A stretch of 8,627 nt of DNA from Lachnospiraceae bacterium UBA7480 (lineage in GTDB: Bacteria > Bacillota > Clostridia > Lachnospirales > Lachnospiraceae): contig DLOQ01000087.1 of assembly GCA_002479655.1 (NCBI GenBank), forward strand, positions 24,987-33,613. Reading direction: 5' to 3'. The position numbers were made by a program, and so were the translations under genes. The notes beneath the pieces were generated by a model that ran no database searches, had not been told where the DNA came from, and worked only from the letters and a program-made list of their open reading frames with translations. Numbering within the stretch: the first letter of the stretch is position 1; each line of letters starts with the position of its first letter. Below are positions 5,738-8,627 of the stretch, one piece after another.

Positions 5738-7057
5738 CTACTTCTCTTCCACCACCTGAAAAATATAAAATTTCAGATAGTAACTTTCCTCCGCTGACCA
5801 CAAGATCGGGTGATCCGGCGACTGGGTGCGAAATTCCACTTGACGCAGCCGTTTGTGAGCGCCTCTTGCCGCTTCACCGATCGTTCTGGTAAAGAGCTCA
5901 TAATCCATATAATGAGAGCAGGAACATGTTGCCAGATAACCTCCGTCTTTCACCAGCTTCATCCCCCTGAGATTGATCTCACGGTAGCCTTTCACGGCAT
6001 TCTTTATGGAGCTTCGGGATTTGGTAAATGCAGGCGGATCCAGGATCACCACATCATACTGCTCGCCCTGTTCGATCAGCTTTGGCAACAGCTCAAATAC
6101 ATCCTCGCATTGAAAGCTTACCGTCTCGGAAAGTCCATTCAGCATAGCATTCTCCGCTGCCTGCTCTACCGCCGGCTTAGAAGCATCCACGCCCAATACG
6201 CTCTTTGCTCCGGCGATCCCGGCATTTAGCGCAAAAGAACCCGTATGGGTAAAGCAATCTAACACTTTGGCATCCTTGCACAGCTTCTGAACCGCAAGCC
6301 GGTTATGTTTCTGGTCTAAGAAGAAACCCGTCTTCTGACCGTCTTTCACATCTACGATATACTTCACGCCATTTTCCACGATCGGAACCCTGGTATCAAA
6401 TTCCTCACCCAGAAATCCCGTGACGCGTTCCATACCTTCCTTTTCACGTTCTTTGGCATCGCTTCTTTCATAGACGCCGCGGATCGTGATGCCGTCCTCA
6501 GCCATCGTGTTTTTCAGCATCCCGACAATGGTTTCTTTAAATCGGTCGATGCCGAGCGCAAGCGACTGAACCACCAACACATCCGCAAATTTATCAACCA
6601 CCAGTCCCGGCAGAAAATCCGCCTCTCCAAAGATAACGCGGCAGCTGCTGATATCCACTGTCTTTTTTCGGTATTCCCATGCATCCCTCACACGCATCCG
6701 CAGAAAATCCTCGTCAATCTGCTGCTCCGCGCTGCGCGTCATCATCCGGATCCTGATCTTGGAGTTAAAATTAATAAATCCTTTTCCCATGGGATAGCCG
6801 TCAAAATCTTCCACAATAACGATATCTCCGTTACGGCAGATCCCATCCGGCGCAAATTTTCCCACCGCGTTATGATCGCCAATAAACGCTTTCTTATCAA
6901 CAGATCTTTCTCTGTCGGCAGATATTTTCCTATCAGCAGCTATCTTCCTATCGGCAGATATGACCGCGTCGATCTCATTATCAAAGATCCACAGTCCCCC
7001 TGCCTTGAGCAGCCTGCCCTCGCCCTTTTTTAGTCTCACTACCGCAGATGTTTCCAT
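5738..7057 (-). CDS. rlmI: RlmI-like class I SAM-dependent 23S rRNA (cytosine-5) methyltransferase
   Basis: Cytoplasmic rRNA methyltransferase; the E. coli relative RlmI makes m5C1962 in 23S rRNA. The 439-residue protein has an N-terminal PUA-type RNA-binding domain (about 5-105, KKGEGRLLKAGGLWIFDNEI). A linking domain carries GLVVDKFADVLVVQ. The Rossmann methyltransferase part shows GQKTGFFLDQ (240-249), SAM motif I DCFTHTGSFALNAG (267-280), DPPAF (340-344) and the cysteine motif TCSCS (377-381), where the catalytic Cys is expected. The start at 7057 has GGAGGA (7063-7068) at 5-base spacing, contributed by the palindromic repeat. The protein is longer than usual (about 390-400) because of an insertion at about 33-75 that begins with three 6-residue repeats. 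Substrate position is by homology only; the family call is strong. Confidence 0.92.
   Translation of the reverse strand: METSAVVRLKKGEGRLLKAGGLWIFDNEIDAVISADRKIAADRKISADRERSVDKKAFIGDHNAVGKFAPDGICRNGDIVIVEDFDGYPMGKGFINFNSKIRIRMMTRSAEQQIDEDFLRMRVRDAWEYRKKTVDISSCRVIFGEADFLPGLVVDKFADVLVVQSLALGIDRFKETIVGMLKNTMAEDGITIRGVYERSDAKEREKEGMERVTGFLGEEFDTRVPIVENGVKYIVDVKDGQKTGFFLDQKHNRLAVQKLCKDAKVLDCFTHTGSFALNAGIAGAKSVLGVDASKPAVEQAAENAMLNGLSETVSFQCEDVFELLPKLIEQGEQYDVVILDPPAFTKSRSSIKNAVKGYREINLRGMKLVKDGGYLATCSCSHYMDYELFTRTIGEAARGAHKRLRQVEFRTQSPDHPILWSAEESYYLKFYIFQVVEEK
6911..6964 (-). repeat. Three 18-bp tandem repeats inside the methyltransferase gene
   Basis: Three consecutive 18-bp units (6911-6928, 6929-6946, 6947-6964) encode ISADRK-IAADRK-ISADRE at residues 33-50; a more diverged unit (RSVDKK) follows. 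The unit length is a multiple of three, so gain or loss keeps the frame. It falls at a loop of the PUA domain, between DNEIDAV and GDIVIVEDFDG, where ordinary family members have few residues. Confidence 0.8.
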
Positions 7058-7062
7058 ACCAT

Positions 7063-7094
7063 TCCTCCATGTCAGAGCAGCTTGTTGCGATGAC
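7063..7094. repeat. Palindromic intergenic repeat, copy 2
   Basis: Same 32-bp unit as 2393-2424, in the same orientation, with one substitution (T at 7085 for C at 2415). The hairpin part is 7071-7094. On the plus strand the change turns a G-C pair into G-U and keeps the stem; on the minus strand it gives an A-C mismatch. The minus-strand end of the unit, GGAGGA, serves as the Shine-Dalgarno sequence of the methyltransferase gene at 7057. Confidence 0.75.
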
Positions 7095-7135
7095 TACCCT
7101 ATGCCACCTTTGTGTTTTTCTGTGACCCATTTCTT

Positions 7136-8627
7136 CTATTCATTCAGCTGATCCAGAATCTTCCTAAGTTTATCAAAATCAACCGACCCATCCTGAAAGC
7201 TCACCATCGCACGAAGCGGCAGATACTCCATCATTGCGTCCTGTAACCCCGTAAAGCTATCCCCTTCGCCCTTTTCCGCGCTATCCGTATCACAGACTTC
7301 CACTAACGTACTGGCTGCAAATAACGGTGCAAGAATACGCGATGCCTTTTCATCCTTCATCAGATCGCCAAATGTCGTATTTAGATGATATTTCGGTTGA
7401 TATACCTTAGTTCCTTCCACATAGACCCTGCCTTCCTCACGGATCTCTCTGGAGGAGCTTCCGACCAGAATAGCAAATGTTCCGCTTTCCACATAAAATT
7501 CCTTCAGCTCCGTATGATAATAGGCAAATGCTCTTGCATCCAGCATAAAATGCACTGTCTTTGTCTCGCCCGGTTTTAAACTTACCTTTTCAAATCCCTT
7601 CAACTCTTTTTCCGGACGGATGACGGAGCTTTCCTCGTCGGCAACATAAAGCTGGACAACTTCTTTTCCTTCCATGCTTCCCGTATTCGTAATATCAATG
7701 GATACCGTCAGAAGATCCGTATCCTTGATCCTGAGCATGCCATCGGCGCTCTGCTTTCCCCCGGCAGCATCGCCATTCACACATTGAACATTCCTTTGAT
7801 CCTTTGCGCTGCTGTTCTGAGCAGCAGCGTTGTCACCACATTCCAGCCGCAGATTGGAATAGGTGTATTCCGTATAACTCAGTCCATGCCCAAACGGAAA
7901 CAACGTCTGCATTTTCTTTGTATCATAATAACGGTATCCGACAAAGACGCCCTCGCGGTATTCCGTCATATCCCCTTCCCCGATATAATACAGATACGAA
8001 GGATTGTCCTCTAACCGCAGTGGAAATGTCTCCGCCAGCTTGCCACTGGGATTGACGCTGCCAAATAAGATATTGTACTCCGCTTCGCCTACCGCCTCGC
8101 CGCCCAGATAAGCCTCCAAGATACCTTTAACCTCATCTACCCACGGCATCTCTACCGGAGAACCATTGTGCAGAACCACAATGGTATTGGGCTGAACCTT
8201 TGCAATTTCGTGAATCAACGTATTCTGACTGTCTGGCATCCGCATATGCTTTCTGTCATATCCCTCTGATTCGAAGCTGTCCGGCAGTCCGGCAAAGATC
8301 ACCGCCGCCTCCGCGTCTTTCGCAGCCTGAACCGCTTCCTCTAATAACGCTTTCGCTTTTTGCTCTTTCTTAGGATCGACGCTTCCGGTCCGACCGTCCA
8401 TCTCCTCCAATGTGTCATCATATCCCTGCGCAAAGGTAACATTTTCCATATCCTTCACACATTCAAGCATACCTGACACCTTATAACTGTTGATGTGCGA
8501 ACTGCCGCCGCCCTGATATCTCGGTTTCTCAGCATACTGTCCGATGATGGCAATCTTTTGCTCTTTCTTCAATGGCAGAACACCTTCATTTTTCAAAAGC
8601 ACAAGAGATTCCTCCGCAGCCTTCCTG
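7136..8627 (-). CDS. GH3 beta-glucosidase-type glycosidase, C-terminal 496 residues (5' end cut by window)
   Basis: Glycoside hydrolase family 3 enzyme, probably removing terminal beta-linked glucose or a similar sugar from oligosaccharides in the cytoplasm. The frame is open to the window edge and enters as RKAAEESLVLLKNEGVLPL, the usual junction into the second (C-terminal sandwich) domain. The first domain with the nucleophile Asp is therefore outside. Numbering from the edge, GGGSSHIN (39-46) and ESEGYDR (119-125) match conserved active-site loops; the latter is where the acid/base Glu is expected in this subgroup. FPFGHGLSYTEY (243-254) and a fibronectin III-like domain (about 300-405, NTGSMEGKEVVQLYV) follow. 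A tail of about 90 residues starts KYHLNTTFGDLM, as in clostridial relatives. A Gly/Ala/Ser/Asn-rich insertion (about 264-298) precedes the FnIII-like domain. It lies 78 bp upstream of the methyltransferase gene, on the same strand. Confidence 0.93.
   Translation of the reverse strand, partial: RKAAEESLVLLKNEGVLPLKKEQKIAIIGQYAEKPRYQGGGSSHINSYKVSGMLECVKDMENVTFAQGYDDTLEEMDGRTGSVDPKKEQKAKALLEEAVQAAKDAEAAVIFAGLPDSFESEGYDRKHMRMPDSQNTLIHEIAKVQPNTIVVLHNGSPVEMPWVDEVKGILEAYLGGEAVGEAEYNILFGSVNPSGKLAETFPLRLEDNPSYLYYIGEGDMTEYREGVFVGYRYYDTKKMQTLFPFGHGLSYTEYTYSNLRLECGDNAAAQNSSAKDQRNVQCVNGDAAGGKQSADGMLRIKDTDLLTVSIDITNTGSMEGKEVVQLYVADEESSVIRPEKELKGFEKVSLKPGETKTVHFMLDARAFAYYHTELKEFYVESGTFAILVGSSSREIREEGRVYVEGTKVYQPKYHLNTTFGDLMKDEKASRILAPLFAASTLVEVCDTDSAEKGEGDSFTGLQDAMMEYLPLRAMVSFQDGSVDFDKLRKILDQLNE

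Noticed and set aside
5582..5797. 71-codon plus-strand frame in the convergent gap
   Set aside because: Starts at TTG without a ribosome binding site and runs into the antisense of the methyltransferase 3' end. No family resemblance was recognised.
5810..6229. 139-codon plus-strand frame
   Set aside because: Antisense to the methyltransferase catalytic domain, whose motifs are unmistakable.
2393..7094. The two repeats as attachment sites of a 4.67-kb mobile element
   Set aside because: The interval includes the housekeeping-like methyltransferase gene and contains no integrase or transposase; the palindromic nature fits a dispersed repeat better.
1..8627. CRISPR array, tRNA, rRNA or insertion sequence
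   Set aside because: No regularly spaced repeats, cloverleaf-type sequence, rRNA motifs or transposase coding were seen.

Overview
The window looks like chromosomal DNA from a motile, anaerobic, low- to mid-GC Firmicute, most likely a Lachnospiraceae-type clostridium. Reasons: strong GGAGG-type ribosome binding sites, a Cache-HAMP chemoreceptor, a BMP-family lipoprotein, a Clostridia-style GH3 beta-glucosidase and an RlmI-type rRNA methyltransferase. This assignment rests on protein character and base composition judged by eye, not on a search.

Layout. (1) Positions 1-2313, minus strand: a two-gene operon. A BMP/PnrA-family substrate-binding lipoprotein is followed 11 bp later by a methyl-accepting chemotaxis protein whose 3' end runs off the window. 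(2) 2314-3007: a leader with one copy of a 32-bp palindromic repeat, then a MazE/MazF-type toxin-antitoxin pair on the minus strand, driven by a promoter whose -10 box sits in a perfect 13-bp inverted repeat. (3) 3169-5557: a small XRE-type repressor (minus) divergent from a plus-strand pair encoding an unrecognised two-TM coiled-coil membrane protein and an unrecognised secreted lipoprotein. The shared intergenic region holds a near-consensus plus-strand promoter and an 18-bp perfect palindrome. (4) 5738-8627, minus strand: an RlmI-like methyltransferase preceded by the C-terminal two-thirds of a GH3 beta-glucosidase. A second copy of the palindromic repeat lies between them and supplies the methyltransferase's Shine-Dalgarno sequence.

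How the genes may work together. The lipoprotein and chemoreceptor probably form one sensory unit, since no permease or ATPase follows in the window. The toxin-antitoxin pair, repressor, membrane protein and lipoprotein occupy a visibly AT-richer stretch (about 2430-5740) between ordinary housekeeping or catabolic genes, which fits an acquired accessory block. The least explained parts are the repressor/membrane-protein/lipoprotein module, the paired palindromic repeat with a tandem G-A hairpin, and an open in-frame extension after the repressor's stop codon.
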